A DNA stretch of 64,000 nt from positions 1-64,000 of the forward strand of contig JBQTHD010000015.1 in NCBI GenBank assembly GCA_052390275.1, in the 5' to 3' direction. The position numbers were made by a program, and so were the translations under genes. Origin of the DNA: JBQTHD01 sp052390275. Its GTDB lineage: Bacteria; Actinomycetota; Acidimicrobiia; Acidimicrobiales; AC-14. The stretch's first letter is position 1. The number at the start of each line of letters is the position of its first letter. Shown piece after piece: positions 1 through 7,884 of this stretch. A model generated the notes under the pieces. It worked only from the letters and a program-made list of their open reading frames with translations. It did not search any database and was not told where the DNA came from.

Positions 1-36
1 CGACAAGAACCGCTTCGGTCGTCTCGTCGATGTCAT
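1..36 (-). CDS. 5' end of a gene leaving the window
   Basis: The minus strand has an ATG at 36 preceded by GGAGG (complement of 46-50) at a nine-base spacing. The frame reads MTSTRRPKRFLS before the window ends. Too little is visible to name a product. The strong ribosome binding site is the only support, and the bases from 37 to 266 hold no other convincing gene. Confidence 0.35.
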   Translation of the reverse strand, partial: MTSTRRPKRFLS

Positions 37-266
37 GGTGCTGGTCCTCCTCGGGGAAGGCCAACAACCCTGTCAAATGCGGACTGAAACCTGGCGGATC
101 CTGTCGCGCGAAGTCAGAGGCAACCCAATCCTGAAGGCCAGAGATACGCCCGCTCCCGCAGGCGCTCCCGCTTGGCGCGCCAGGGCCCGTGATGCGGCGA
201 TCCCGACCCTCTGGCACCCGGCAGGGCCAGGTGCTAACCATCCGGCGACCATCGCAGCGCGTGTCG

Positions 267-923
267 TCAGGTGTCGATGCGCCGGGTCTCGTAGGCCCAC
301 ATGGCGATCTCGACGCGGTTGCGGGCGCCGAGCTTGCGCATGACGCTGGCGAGGTGGGTCTTGACGGTGCTGACGCTGATATGCAGGTCGTCGGCGATCT
401 CGTGGTTGGTCCGGCCCTGGGCGACGGGGATGAGGGTCTCCTCCTCCCGGCTGGTGAGCGGTTCGATCGGTTGAGCCGGCGGCTGCCGGGTGGGGGTTGC
501 GGCGAACGAGGCGAGGAGCCGTGCGGTGATGCTCGGCGCGATGAGGGCGTCGCCGTTCGCGGCGGCGTGGATGGCCTGGCTCAGTAAGTCAGGACCGGCG
601 TCTTTCAGCAGGAAGCCCCGTGCGCCCGCCTTCAGCGCTGCGTGCACGTACTCGTCGAGGTCGAAGGTGGTGATCACGATGACCGCCAGCGGGTCGGCGA
701 CGTCGGGGCCGGCGAGCCGGCGGGTGGCCTCGATGCCGTCCATCTCGGGCATGCGGACGTCGAACAGGCACACGTCAGGCCGCAGTTCGCGGGCCAGCGC
801 CAAGGCTTCGCGCCCGTCGGCCGCCTCCCCGACCACCTCGATGCCCGGTTGGGCGTCGAGGATCATCGTGAGCCCGGCCCGGACTATGTCCTGGTCGTCG
901 GCGATGAGGACCCGGATGGTCAA
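267..923 (-). CDS. LuxR/NarL-family response regulator
   Basis: This is a cytoplasmic two-component response regulator of about 218 residues. The receiver domain spans roughly residues 3-120, with the acidic pocket DD at 9-10, the phospho-acceptor Asp55 in LFDVRMPEMDG, and the conserved Lys in FLLKDAG. A LuxR-type helix-turn-helix fills the C-terminus (LTSREEE, ISVSTVKTHLASVMRKLG). The start is taken as TTG at 923, which overlaps the TGA of the upstream kinase gene (TTGA), so the two are probably translationally coupled. The kinase is the obvious partner. The target genes are unknown; the DesK/LiaS class often senses membrane or envelope stress. Confidence 0.93.
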   Translation of the reverse strand: MTIRVLIADDQDIVRAGLTMILDAQPGIEVVGEAADGREALALARELRPDVCLFDVRMPEMDGIEATRRLAGPDVADPLAVIVITTFDLDEYVHAALKAGARGFLLKDAGPDLLSQAIHAAANGDALIAPSITARLLASFAATPTRQPPAQPIEPLTSREEETLIPVAQGRTNHEIADDLHISVSTVKTHLASVMRKLGARNRVEIAMWAYETRRIDT

Positions 924-2062
924 TGGCGGACCTTGTCCCTCGGCAGCACCGCTTCGACCGTCCACCCTCCGCCGGCTCCAGGGCCGGCGCGCAACGTCCC
1001 GCCGAGCAGGCTTGCGCGCTCGGTCATGCCGACGACGCCGTAGCCCGTGACGGGGTGACCGGTCGTGGGGCCGCCGTCGTCGCGGACACTCAGGCGCACC
1101 TGCTCGCCCTCGTCGGTGACCTCGACGGTGACCCGGGTCGCGTCACGGGCATGACGCATAGCGTTCGTCACCGCCTCTTGAGCGATCCGGTAGAGGGCGA
1201 CAGCGACGCCTGGGCTCAGCTCCTCGAGGTCGCCAGGTACCTGCACGTGCACTCGCGGCCGGCCGCCGACGCCTCGGGCGAGCCGCTCAATGTCGGCCAG
1301 ACCCGGTTGTGGGGCCAAGTCCGCCTCGGTCCCCGCACGCAGCAGACCGACCATGGCGCGCATCTCGGCGAGTGCCCGCGATGCCGTCTCCTCGATGGTC
1401 GCCAGCGCCGCCGCAGCGCGGTCAGGATGAGCGGCGGCGACGCTGCGACCGGCCTGCGCCTGGATGGCGATGGCGGAAACGTGATGGCCGACGGCGTCGT
1501 GGAGCTCTCGGGCCAGCTGGTTGCGCTCGAGCAGCTTGGCCTGTTCGATGTCGCGGATCCGGGTGTTGGCGTGAAAGCGGATCGAGGCGCCGAGCGCGGC
1601 GGAGAACAGGAAGAACCCGTACGCGGCGATCACCTCGGCGGTGGCGGTCGGATCGGCAACGTGGGTGATGGGGAGCCACCCCAGGATGATCCCGAGGCCG
1701 AGCGCGGCCTCACGTCCCGAGCCCCAGCGGACAAGCGCGTAGGGCAGCAGGAGCAAGCCGCCGACGGTCAGCAATCCGGTCGCGTCGACCGCGATGATCC
1801 TGACGACGTCGAACGCGGTGACTGTGCCGAAGGCGACCGCGACCGCCCCCAGCGGGTGGGTGCGGCGCCAGATCAGCGAGAGCGCGACCACGACGCTGAC
1901 GGCAAGCACGAGCGGGGCCTGCCTGCGGTCCTCGCGCAGCACCAACTCCAGCACCGAGCCCGAGACGAGCAAAGCGACCAGGCCCCGGTCCCGCCACACC
2001 TGTGCGGGTGGCAGCGCGGGGCGCGGCTCGGCCCACAGCGCCCGAAAGGAGTGACCGACCAT
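920..2062 (-). CDS. Sensor histidine kinase, HisKA_3/DesK type
   Basis: This membrane histidine kinase has about 380 residues. The N-terminal third holds several hydrophobic segments (for example LVALLVSGSVLELVL and GLLTVGGLLLLPYALV), so sensing probably happens within the membrane. The dimerisation/phospho-acceptor motif ELHDAVGHHVSAIA contains the likely phosphorylated His188. The HATPase domain follows, with the N-box around IAQEAVTNAMRHA and the G-box region VTGYGVVGMTERA. ATG at 2062 gives a normal family length; the open frame extends further upstream but with low-complexity, unrelated sequence. It is coupled to the response regulator through a TTGA overlap. Confidence 0.92.
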   Translation of the reverse strand: MVGHSFRALWAEPRPALPPAQVWRDRGLVALLVSGSVLELVLREDRRQAPLVLAVSVVVALSLIWRRTHPLGAVAVAFGTVTAFDVVRIIAVDATGLLTVGGLLLLPYALVRWGSGREAALGLGIILGWLPITHVADPTATAEVIAAYGFFLFSAALGASIRFHANTRIRDIEQAKLLERNQLARELHDAVGHHVSAIAIQAQAGRSVAAAHPDRAAAALATIEETASRALAEMRAMVGLLRAGTEADLAPQPGLADIERLARGVGGRPRVHVQVPGDLEELSPGVAVALYRIAQEAVTNAMRHARDATRVTVEVTDEGEQVRLSVRDDGGPTTGHPVTGYGVVGMTERASLLGGTLRAGPGAGGGWTVEAVLPRDKVRH

Positions 2063-2206
2063 CGCTTCAGCGTAGGGAAGCGGCGCTCGTTGCGGATCAG
2101 CCGAAAGGACCAGATCCGCGTCGCTCTTCTGGCGAGCGCAATGCGAGCCCGCGGGGGTCCTCGGCGAAGGTGCAACTCGTTCTCGATCCACGCGTAGCCG
2201 AGCTTC

Positions 2207-2767
2207 TTGGACGGTTCTGTGTTGCTTGGCGGGAGAGGTCCAGTCTATGGAGGTTTCAACGGCGGAGGACCCGGACACTATGGGGGCGGCGGCGCCACCG
2301 ATCTCCGTCAAGGTGGAACGCACCTTGGAGCGCGAAAGGTGATAGCCGGTGGAGGTGGGGGTGCCGGGGACGACGGGGATACGCCTGGCGGTGCCGGAGG
2401 AGCCGGCGGCGGTCTCAGCGGTACCTCGGGCGGCCCCGGATACACGGAGGCATTCACCGGAAAGGGCGGAACGAGCGTGGCAGGGGGTGCAGGTGGTCAG
2501 GGCTTTTACCAGGACGGTACGGCGGGCGTGTCTGGCATGGGTGGCGTTGGCGCGACCGATACAGGTTATGGGGGAGGAGGCGGTGGTGGTGGGTACCATG
2601 GCGGTGGAGGCGGTGGGTCAGGCCTGTGGGACGATTTCCATGAGCGGCAAATTCCCGGAGCTGGCGGTGGGGGCGGGTCTGGATATGCGCACTCCGCTGC
2701 GTCCGATGTGGAAATGACGACGGGAGTGCGGGCTGGATACGGTCGCTTAATCGTGTCCGAGGGGTAG
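2207..2767 (+). CDS. Glycine-rich protein, probably 5'-truncated
   Basis: The predicted 186-residue product is very rich in glycine, with blocks such as GGFNGGG, GGGGATDLR and VIAGGGGGAG. These resemble bacterial glycine-rich surface or secreted proteins that normally carry a signal peptide and an N-terminal part before this segment. Here an in-frame TAG at 2195-2197 lies just upstream, the only start is a TTG, and no signal peptide exists. The gene therefore looks like the 3' piece of a longer one. It sits at the edge of the decayed mobile region, which fits truncation by rearrangement. Expression is doubtful. Confidence 0.45.
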   Translation: MDGSVLLGGRGPVYGGFNGGGPGHYGGGGATDLRQGGTHLGARKVIAGGGGGAGDDGDTPGGAGGAGGGLSGTSGGPGYTEAFTGKGGTSVAGGAGGQGFYQDGTAGVSGMGGVGATDTGYGGGGGGGGYHGGGGGGSGLWDDFHERQIPGAGGGGGSGYAHSAASDVEMTTGVRAGYGRLIVSEG

Positions 2768-3011
2768 GAACCGCTAGCTTCGTCCCATCACTCGGCACCG
2801 TACCGGGCTGGTAGCGGGAATGTACCGTCGCCTGGGTGAGCAGATCGCAAGCGACAAGCTCACCCGCCTTCGTGGGAAGGTGGCGCGGGCCCCGCTGGAA
2901 CCCACGACGCGTGATGATCACGGAGAGTGAGGAGCCCATCCGCGCCAAGGCCTGCACCCCCCGATTCCAACCAGCACTCTTATAACGAGTGGACCGCTCG
3001 TCGGGGACCCC

Positions 3012-3086
3012 TCAAAGGCCAACGACGCCAAGAGGCTCAAGGAACTCGAAGTCGAGAACGCCCGCCTGAAGAAGCTGCTTGCTTCG
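3012..3086 (+). pseudogene. Scrap of IS3-family transposase OrfA
   Basis: The frame from 3018 reads ANDAKRLKELEVENARLKKL, which matches the leucine-zipper end of IS3-family OrfA proteins (helix-turn-helix, then coiled coil). Neither the preceding helix-turn-helix nor OrfB with its DDE residues is present, and no terminal inverted repeats were recognised. The downstream codons (from about 3084) lose all resemblance. It is a residue of an old insertion within the decayed mobile region. Confidence 0.6.
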
Positions 3087-3289
3087 ACCGACCGCTCAAG
3101 CTGCGTGATGTCTATCAACCCTGCGAGTCAACTAAAGCAGGGGCAGGCCCAAGTGCCGCCGATTGCAGGCAACTTCCGCGGACGCGGGTCGCTGCGACCT
3201 CAGCGCACCTGATTCCCAGTCGCGGTCACCACGGCAGGCGACTGGGCAGGCCAGAACAGCGACCGCGCTGTGTGTGGCGCCCCAGCCAC

Positions 3290-3680
3290 GACTGCCCAGC
3301 ACATCGCTGGTGGCCGTGGGCGGTGGCCGCGTAGCCGAGCTGGACCTTTGCGCGGACGTAGTCGGCGGGGAGGGTGACATGCCGTGTCCGCGTTCGTGGG
3401 ACACAGTGAGAGCGCCGTCGGCGCGGACCGCGCTCACGCTCCAGCGTTCCCGATTCCGTACGGGTTCGCCCAGGTCGGTGACGAGCGTGCGGTCGTTGCG
3501 TCTAGTGACGACGACATCGCCCACGGCTGCGGTCGCACCGTCTGCGATCCGCGCGGCGGTTGGCCCGAGGTCGCCGCGTTCGCCGCGTGCGCGCTGGATC
3601 GCCTCGTTGAGCAAGGCGACGTGTTCGTTGGTCTCGGCAGTGACCGCGACCGACCGTCCACCCGCGCGCGGCGGAGGCAA
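3290..3680 (-). pseudogene. Frameshifted C-terminal fragment of a MobF (TrwC/TraI-like) relaxase-helicase
   Basis: From about 3660 downward, the minus strand encodes a stretch typical of the RecD-like helicase half of MobF relaxases: a VAVTAETNEHVALLNEAIQ segment, then GDVVVTRRNDRTLV, then SVSAVRADGALTVSHERGHG. At about 3380 the reading frame shifts, and the conserved continuation (TLPADYVRAKVQLGYAATAH) is found in another frame. The relaxase domain and Walker motifs are missing upstream. In conjugative elements this enzyme nicks and unwinds DNA for transfer. Here it is clearly inactive and marks a former integrative conjugative element or plasmid. Confidence 0.75.
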
Positions 3681-3721
3681 TGCGTGGCGGCACGAGGTTG
3701 CGAGGCCGGCTGAGCCCCCGT

Positions 3722-4090
3722 TCAGGCTGCCGTCGTGCGGCTACGAGCGAGCGCTCGTTGCACTGCCTCGGGCGTCACCGGCAGCAGGTCGAGGGTGACG
3801 ATGGGGTCGTCTTCGCTGACCTCGAAGTCCCAGGCGACGACCTTGGCCAGGTAGGTACCGGCCCGGCTGCCCATGACCACGACCGAGCCGGGCGTGACGT
3901 CGGCGACGCTGCGGGCGTAGTGGAGGCGGGTCCAGTTGTAGCCGTCGTCGTCCTCGCGGTGCGGGTCGCCGACGATGTCGACACCCATCTCCACTGCCCG
4001 CGGATGCGGCTCGACGGCAGAGGCGAGTCGCTCGACGGTTACGTCGTCGACTTCTCGCACGTACCAGGGGTTCGCTCGCCGCTCAGCCAT
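3722..4090 (-). CDS. Hypothetical protein, mobile-element cargo
   Basis: A protein of about 122 residues with no recognised domain. It is acidic and contains a small beta-rich-looking stretch (TPGSVVVMGSRAGTYLAKVVAW). I place the start at ATG 4090, because that ATG overlaps the stop of the upstream gene (ATGGCTGA), a usual arrangement for coupled genes; a longer version from 4171 would overlap its neighbour by 89 bases. It lies between a relaxase remnant and a gene carrying a nonsense codon, so it is probably a surviving cargo or transfer-region gene of the lost element. Confidence 0.5.
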   Translation of the reverse strand: MAERRANPWYVREVDDVTVERLASAVEPHPRAVEMGVDIVGDPHREDDDGYNWTRLHYARSVADVTPGSVVVMGSRAGTYLAKVVAWDFEVSEDDPIVTLDLLPVTPEAVQRALARSRTTAA

Positions 4091-4574
4091 GACCGACTCC
4101 AGGGTACGCCGGGTTGGGTCGCGGGTCACCGCACACCACAACGAGCCGTCCGGCAGCAGCGCGTACCTCATCGAGTGGGAGCAGCGGCTCGTCAGGGAGG
4201 CGTCCGTCTACGAGGAGCACGTCGAAGTGATCCGGGTTGGCTCCGGTGGGCAGCACGTCGAAGCCCGCCGCCCGCACCGCTCCGACGGCGGCCTCGAAGA
4301 AGTAGGGCGAGGACGCGAACCGCCGAAGGACGTCGATCGGGGACGTCCCGCGCTGCCGGGCGAAGACGGAGACGCCGTAGAGCGCCACCCGGTCGCCGCC
4401 TGGACCCTCGACCTCGTACACCGCCGCTGACTCCATAGCGTCCTCGGCGATGTCCAGCGTGGCCTAATCGATCAACGCGGGCGTCGCCCGTATCAGCAGG
4501 GTCGCGTCGTCGGTCGGCACGCCGGGCCGGAGCATTCGAACCTTACGGCGCCGCGGGCTCGGCGGAGGCGTCAT
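4083..4574 (-). pseudogene. Hypothetical gene interrupted by an in-frame TAG
   Basis: The ATG at 4574 has a good Shine-Dalgarno sequence (GGAGGAG seven bases upstream). The frame runs MTPPPSPRRRKVRMLRPG... to LIRATPALID, meets TAG at 4464-4466, and then continues in the same frame as ATLDIAEDAMESAAVYEVEG... to 4083. A single G-to-T change (GAG to TAG) would account for the stop. The downstream part could restart at ATG 4436, giving 117 residues. The intact product would have about 162 residues and no recognised domain. The following gene overlaps by ATGGCTGA. Confidence 0.6.
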
Positions 4575-4608
4575 CGTTCGACTCCTCCGCGCCCATGTCC
4601 GTGCCGGC

Positions 4609-5348
4609 TCATGCTCGAGACGCTACGAAGTTCCCAGATCCCATCGAGGAACCATTCGGTGTGCGCACCGGTGCCAACCCGTTCCGAGGCGCGGCGGTGA
4701 GCCGCGCGTCGAACGCCGAGGCGATGGCCTCGTCGAGCTCCGGAAACAGGTGGCCGTAGCGGTCGAGGGTGACGTTGATCGACGAGTGGCCCATCCGCGA
4801 CGGGATCGCCTTGGGTGGGCACCGGCGGCGATGGCGAGGGCGACGCTCGTGTGCCGGAGGTCGTGCACGCGGCACCGCACGCCGGCCTTTGCCATTGCCG
4901 GCCGGAAGTGGTTGCTCCAGAAGCTCGAGTTCATCAGCGGCTGGCTGGCGGCGTCCGGGAAGACGAGCCCGTGTGTGCCGGTCAGCGAGTACGAATCGAG
5001 GTGCGAGGTCAGCAGGTTGGCCGTGAACTGCGAGATCGTGATCGACCGGATCGACGCCGGCGCCTTCGGCTCCTTCCGGAGCCACTCCCCGCGCTCGAGC
5101 CGGACCAGCTGCGAGGTCACCCGCACCTTGCGCGCCGCGACGTCGACGTCGCCGCGCCGCAGCCCCACGAGTTCGCTCCACCGCATCCCCTTATCGGCGG
5201 CGAAGTAGATGAACCGCGCTAGCCGCGCTCGCCGGGTCGCTTCTCGATGAAGCCCATCGGTTGACCACCTCTCCTCGCTCACCCGTGAGCGAAAAGTGAG
5301 CGACCAGTGAGCGAACGACGGATTCTGGTGGCCGACCAAGGACTCCAA
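4609..5348 (-). pseudogene. Frameshifted, N-terminally truncated tyrosine recombinase (integrase)
   Basis: The catalytic half of a phage/ICE-type tyrosine recombinase is readable: GMRWSELVGLRRGDVD (first catalytic Arg), RVHDLRHTSVALA (His-x-x-Arg), then GHSSINVTLDRYGHL (His and nucleophile Tyr). The last block is in a different frame from the first two. The switch lies near 4815, where losing one base in the HPKAIPSRMGH region explains it. The N-terminal arm-binding and core-binding domains are missing. The fragment lies beside tRNA-Cys, a common integration target. Excision activity is not expected. Confidence 0.85.
5285..5317 (+). repeat. Three 11-bp direct repeats near the tRNA-Cys end
   Basis: GTGAGCGAAAA, GTGAGCGACCA and GTGAGCGAACG follow one another with an 11-bp period, about one helical turn. 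Short phased repeats of this kind are typical of arm-type integrase sites in attP/attR regions. Their place between the integrase remnant and tRNA-Cys supports that reading, which remains inference. Confidence 0.5.
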
Positions 5349-5368
5349 CGGACACTACGTGGTCGACT

Positions 5369-5408
5369 AAAACAGCCCCTGACCAGGCATTATACCTGGT
5401 CCGGGGCT
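5369..5408 (-). terminator. Intrinsic terminator downstream of tRNA-Cys
   Basis: On the minus strand the sequence after the tRNA forms a stem of AGCCCC plus GACCAGG (one G/A mismatch between the two blocks) with its complement. The loop is seven bases, followed by GTTTTAG. It begins three bases beyond the tRNA 3' end, so it is well placed to end that transcript. The loop happens to read TATAATG, which is probably chance. Confidence 0.75.
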
Positions 5409-5410
5409 TG

Positions 5411-5482
5411 AGGCGGCGAGCGGAATCGAACCGCTGTACAGGGCTTTGCAGGCCCTTGCCTAAACCACTCGGCCACGCCGCC
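5411..5482 (-). tRNA. tRNA-Cys (GCA)
   Basis: The 72-nt cloverleaf has acceptor stem GGCGGCG/CGCCGCC, discriminator U, anticodon loop CTGCAAA with anticodon GCA, and T-arm GGTTCGATTCC. CCA is not encoded. The integrase fragment and phased repeats lie on its 3' side, so this gene was probably the integration target of the degraded element. Confidence 0.95.
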
Positions 5483-5551
5483 GTGGTCACGAAACCCTAC
5501 TCCCGGCGCCGAGCCGCAATCGGAGGCACTGGGGTAGTGTCGGGGCCAGGA

Positions 5552-5625
5552 GGGCCGTTAGCTCAGCTTGGTAGAGCGCTTGCTCGACACGCAAGAGGTC
5601 ACTGGTTCGAGTCCAGTACGGCCCA
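5552..5625 (+). tRNA. tRNA-Val (GAC)
   Basis: The 74-nt cloverleaf has acceptor GGGCCGT/ACGGCCC, discriminator A, anticodon loop TCGACAC with anticodon GAC, and T-loop GGTTCGAGTCC. It is divergent from tRNA-Cys and lies 49 bases upstream of the CooC-like gene. Confidence 0.95.
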
Positions 5626-5674
5626 CACCGGTACCAAAGGGGGAGTTGCCCCCGAACGATTGCGAGGGGTGGCC

Positions 5675-6499
5675 ATGAAGGTTGGCATCGTGGGTAAGGG
5701 CGGAACCGGCAAGACCACCCTTTCGGGTCTGCTGTGTCGGGCTTTTGCCGAGTCCGGCCGTCGCGTGGTGGCGGTCGATACCGACTCCAACCCCAACCTG
5801 GCCCTCAGCCTTGGACTTAGCGAGGAGGTGGCCAACACGGCCCCGGTCGTCCCCCGGGCGCTGGTGGTCGGATCCGGGAGCGGCCAGATGACGCCGGAGC
5901 AGGTGCTCGCTGACTACGGGCTGGCGACTCCCTACGGGGTCACCCTGGTTCACGCCATGCGGGTTGACCAGGCCGGGGCTGGGTGCACCTGTTCCAGCCA
6001 CACCACCGTGCGCAGCCTCCTCGGCGCTGCCCTGGAGGACCTCACCGACGTGACCCTGGTGGACATGGAGGCGGGCCTGGAGCACTTGAGCCGTTCTGGC
6101 GGAACTCTGGCTTTTGCAGACGTTCTGCTGATGGTCATGGAGCCGACGGTCAAGTCCGTGCTCACCGCATCCCGCACCGTCCCTCTGGCCCGGGAACTGG
6201 GAATTCCCCGGGTCTACGGCGTAGGGAACAAGGCCCAGGAAGGCGACGAGGCCTTTTTCGCCGCCGCCGCCGAGCGCTACGGGGTTCCTCTGGCCGGGGT
6301 CGTCCCATTCGACGGAGCCTTGGGGGCGGCCGACCGGCGCGGCGAAGCCGTGCCTGACTCTGGGTCCGAGGCGGTCCGGGCGGCGGTGGCCGCAATCGTC
6401 AAGCTTCTGGACTCGGTGGAGGAGGAGAAGGCCGCCCTGCTGGCCGAGCGGGCGCGGGTGGACCAGCGCATTGCGGAGCTTTCCGACGCCGCTCGGTAG
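5675..6499 (+). CDS. CooC/ParA-family P-loop ATPase
   Basis: The product is a cytoplasmic MinD/ParA-superfamily ATPase of about 274 residues. It has a deviant Walker A (GKGGTGKTTL, residues 7-16), a DTDSNPNLA switch region, and Cys104-Thr-Cys106 in GAGCTCSSHTTVRSLL. That CxC pair matches the dimer-bridging metal site of CooC proteins, which help insert nickel into carbon monoxide dehydrogenase. The C-terminus ends in a short charged helix. ATG 5675 follows GAGGGG. No CODH gene is visible nearby, so its client metalloenzyme is unknown and a general metal-cofactor or partitioning role remains possible. Confidence 0.8.
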   Translation: MKVGIVGKGGTGKTTLSGLLCRAFAESGRRVVAVDTDSNPNLALSLGLSEEVANTAPVVPRALVVGSGSGQMTPEQVLADYGLATPYGVTLVHAMRVDQAGAGCTCSSHTTVRSLLGAALEDLTDVTLVDMEAGLEHLSRSGGTLAFADVLLMVMEPTVKSVLTASRTVPLARELGIPRVYGVGNKAQEGDEAFFAAAAERYGVPLAGVVPFDGALGAADRRGEAVPDSGSEAVRAAVAAIVKLLDSVEEEKAALLAERARVDQRIAELSDAAR

Positions 6500-6501
6500 A
6501 T

Positions 6502-6524
6502 GCCGGCCCGCCGGTCAGGCCGGC
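6502..6524 (+). terminator. GC-rich hairpin after the CooC-like gene
   Basis: GCCGGCC and GGCCGGC flank a nine-base loop two bases after the stop codon. There is no T-run, so termination is only suggested by position. Confidence 0.3.
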
Positions 6525-6569
6525 CATCGGCTTAGATCCCGTGCAGACGGCTCATATGTCAATCGATAG

Positions 6570-7736
6570 TTGAAAGGTCCGCTGCCGGGCGGGCTTGGTT
6601 TCCCTACCCGGGCCATTCATGCTGGCCAGCCTCCTGATCCGGCCACCGGGGCGGTCTGCGTACCCATCTCGGTGGCCACCACCTTCGCGCACCAGCAGCT
6701 TCCGAGCGACCAGGCCTACAGCTACACCCGGGCCGACAACCCCACCCGGGCAGCGCTGGAGGAGTGTCTGGCAAACCTGGAAGGCGCGGCCCACGGCCTG
6801 GCCTTTGCCAGCGGAGTGGCGGCCGCAGATGCCATCCTCCGACAACTCGAGCCGGGCGATCACCTGCTGATAGGGGTCGACGGCTACGGGGGGACCTGGC
6901 GTCTGCTCACCCAGGTCCATCCCCGTCTGGTCTTCGACGCGGTGAACCTGAATGATCTCGATGCCGTGGCCCGGGCCTGGACGACGGGCACCCGGCTCAT
7001 CTGGGCCGAGTCGCCCACCAATCCCGGTCTGGAGATAGTCGATCTGGCGGCCCTGGCCGAGTTGGCTCATCGGCGAGGGGCGAAGCTGGTGGTCGACAAC
7101 ACCTTCGCCACCCCTTACCTCCAACAACCCCTGAATTTGGGGGCTGACGCGGTGATGCATTCGACCACCAAGTATCTGGGGGGGCACTCTGACGTACTTG
7201 GCGGCTTCGTGGCCACCAACGATGACGATCTTGCCCGCGCAATGCGCACCATCCAGGTGGCAGCCGGGGCGGTACCCGGACCATTCGACGCCTTCTTGGT
7301 TCTTCGGGGGATCAAGACCCTGGCCGTGCGGATGGACCGCCACTGTGCGAACGCCAACGACCTGGCCCAACGGTTGGTAGATCACCCAGCGGTGGCGCTG
7401 GTCGCCTACCCCGGATTGGCCGCCCATCGGGGTCACGATCTCGCGTGTCGCCAGATGCGAGCTTTCGGCGGAATGATCGCCGTCACCCTTCGAGGTGGGG
7501 CGGCGTCAGCCCGGTCAGTGGCCGGCGCCGTCCGTCTGTTCACCCTGGGTGAGTCGTTGGGCGGGGTGGAGTCGCTGCTCAGCTATCCAGCCGAGATGAG
7601 CCACGCCCCACTCCGAGGAACACCGCTTGCTGCCGATCCGGGCTTGTTGCGACTTTCGGTCGGGTTGGAGGACGCCGAGGACCTATGGGCGGACCTGTCC
7701 GCGGCTCTAAAAGCGCAGGGCACTGAGCCCAACTGA
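6570..7736 (+). CDS. Cystathionine gamma-synthase family PLP enzyme
   Basis: This 388-residue Cys/Met-metabolism PLP enzyme belongs to the MetB/MetC/MetZ fold. Visible features are the N-terminal TRAIHAGQPPDPATGAV, YSYTRADNPTRAALE, the PLP-contacting DNTFATPYLQQPL, and the Schiff-base Lys201 in HSTTKYLGGHSD. The C-terminal SLGGVESLLSYPAEMSHA is also characteristic. It probably makes cystathionine from an activated homoserine and cysteine, or carries out the related gamma-lyase or sulfhydrylase reaction; the sequence does not decide among these. The start is the TTG at 6570, which places the conserved TRAIHAG at the usual distance from the N-terminus. It stands alone, not in a visible met operon. 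Confidence 0.88.
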   Translation: MKGPLPGGLGFPTRAIHAGQPPDPATGAVCVPISVATTFAHQQLPSDQAYSYTRADNPTRAALEECLANLEGAAHGLAFASGVAAADAILRQLEPGDHLLIGVDGYGGTWRLLTQVHPRLVFDAVNLNDLDAVARAWTTGTRLIWAESPTNPGLEIVDLAALAELAHRRGAKLVVDNTFATPYLQQPLNLGADAVMHSTTKYLGGHSDVLGGFVATNDDDLARAMRTIQVAAGAVPGPFDAFLVLRGIKTLAVRMDRHCANANDLAQRLVDHPAVALVAYPGLAAHRGHDLACRQMRAFGGMIAVTLRGGAASARSVAGAVRLFTLGESLGGVESLLSYPAEMSHAPLRGTPLAADPGLLRLSVGLEDAEDLWADLSAALKAQGTEPN

Positions 7737-7884
7737 TGAGTGGCCGCCCTGTTCCAATCCCGGCGGCGACACAGCGGCTCCAGCGGGCCAGGCCTTGTCG
7801 AAGCGCTGGGACGAAGCGTTGGAGCCAGAGCGTTGGCGCCGGAACGCTGGAGCGCCCCCCTGCGAACTGGCCGGGGCGGCAGTA

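Noticed and set aside
923..2197. Plus-strand open frame of 424 codons opposite the histidine kinase
   Set aside because: The minus strand encodes complete kinase motifs. The plus-strand product is a charged Gly/Arg/Asp/Gln mixture.
3384..3713. Plus-strand frame MSAFVGHSESAVG... as a gene
   Set aside because: It is antisense to the recognisable relaxase remnant and has no domain.
5391..5397. TATAATG on the minus strand read as a -10 promoter element
   Set aside because: It is the loop of the tRNA-Cys terminator, with no -35 partner at the right distance.
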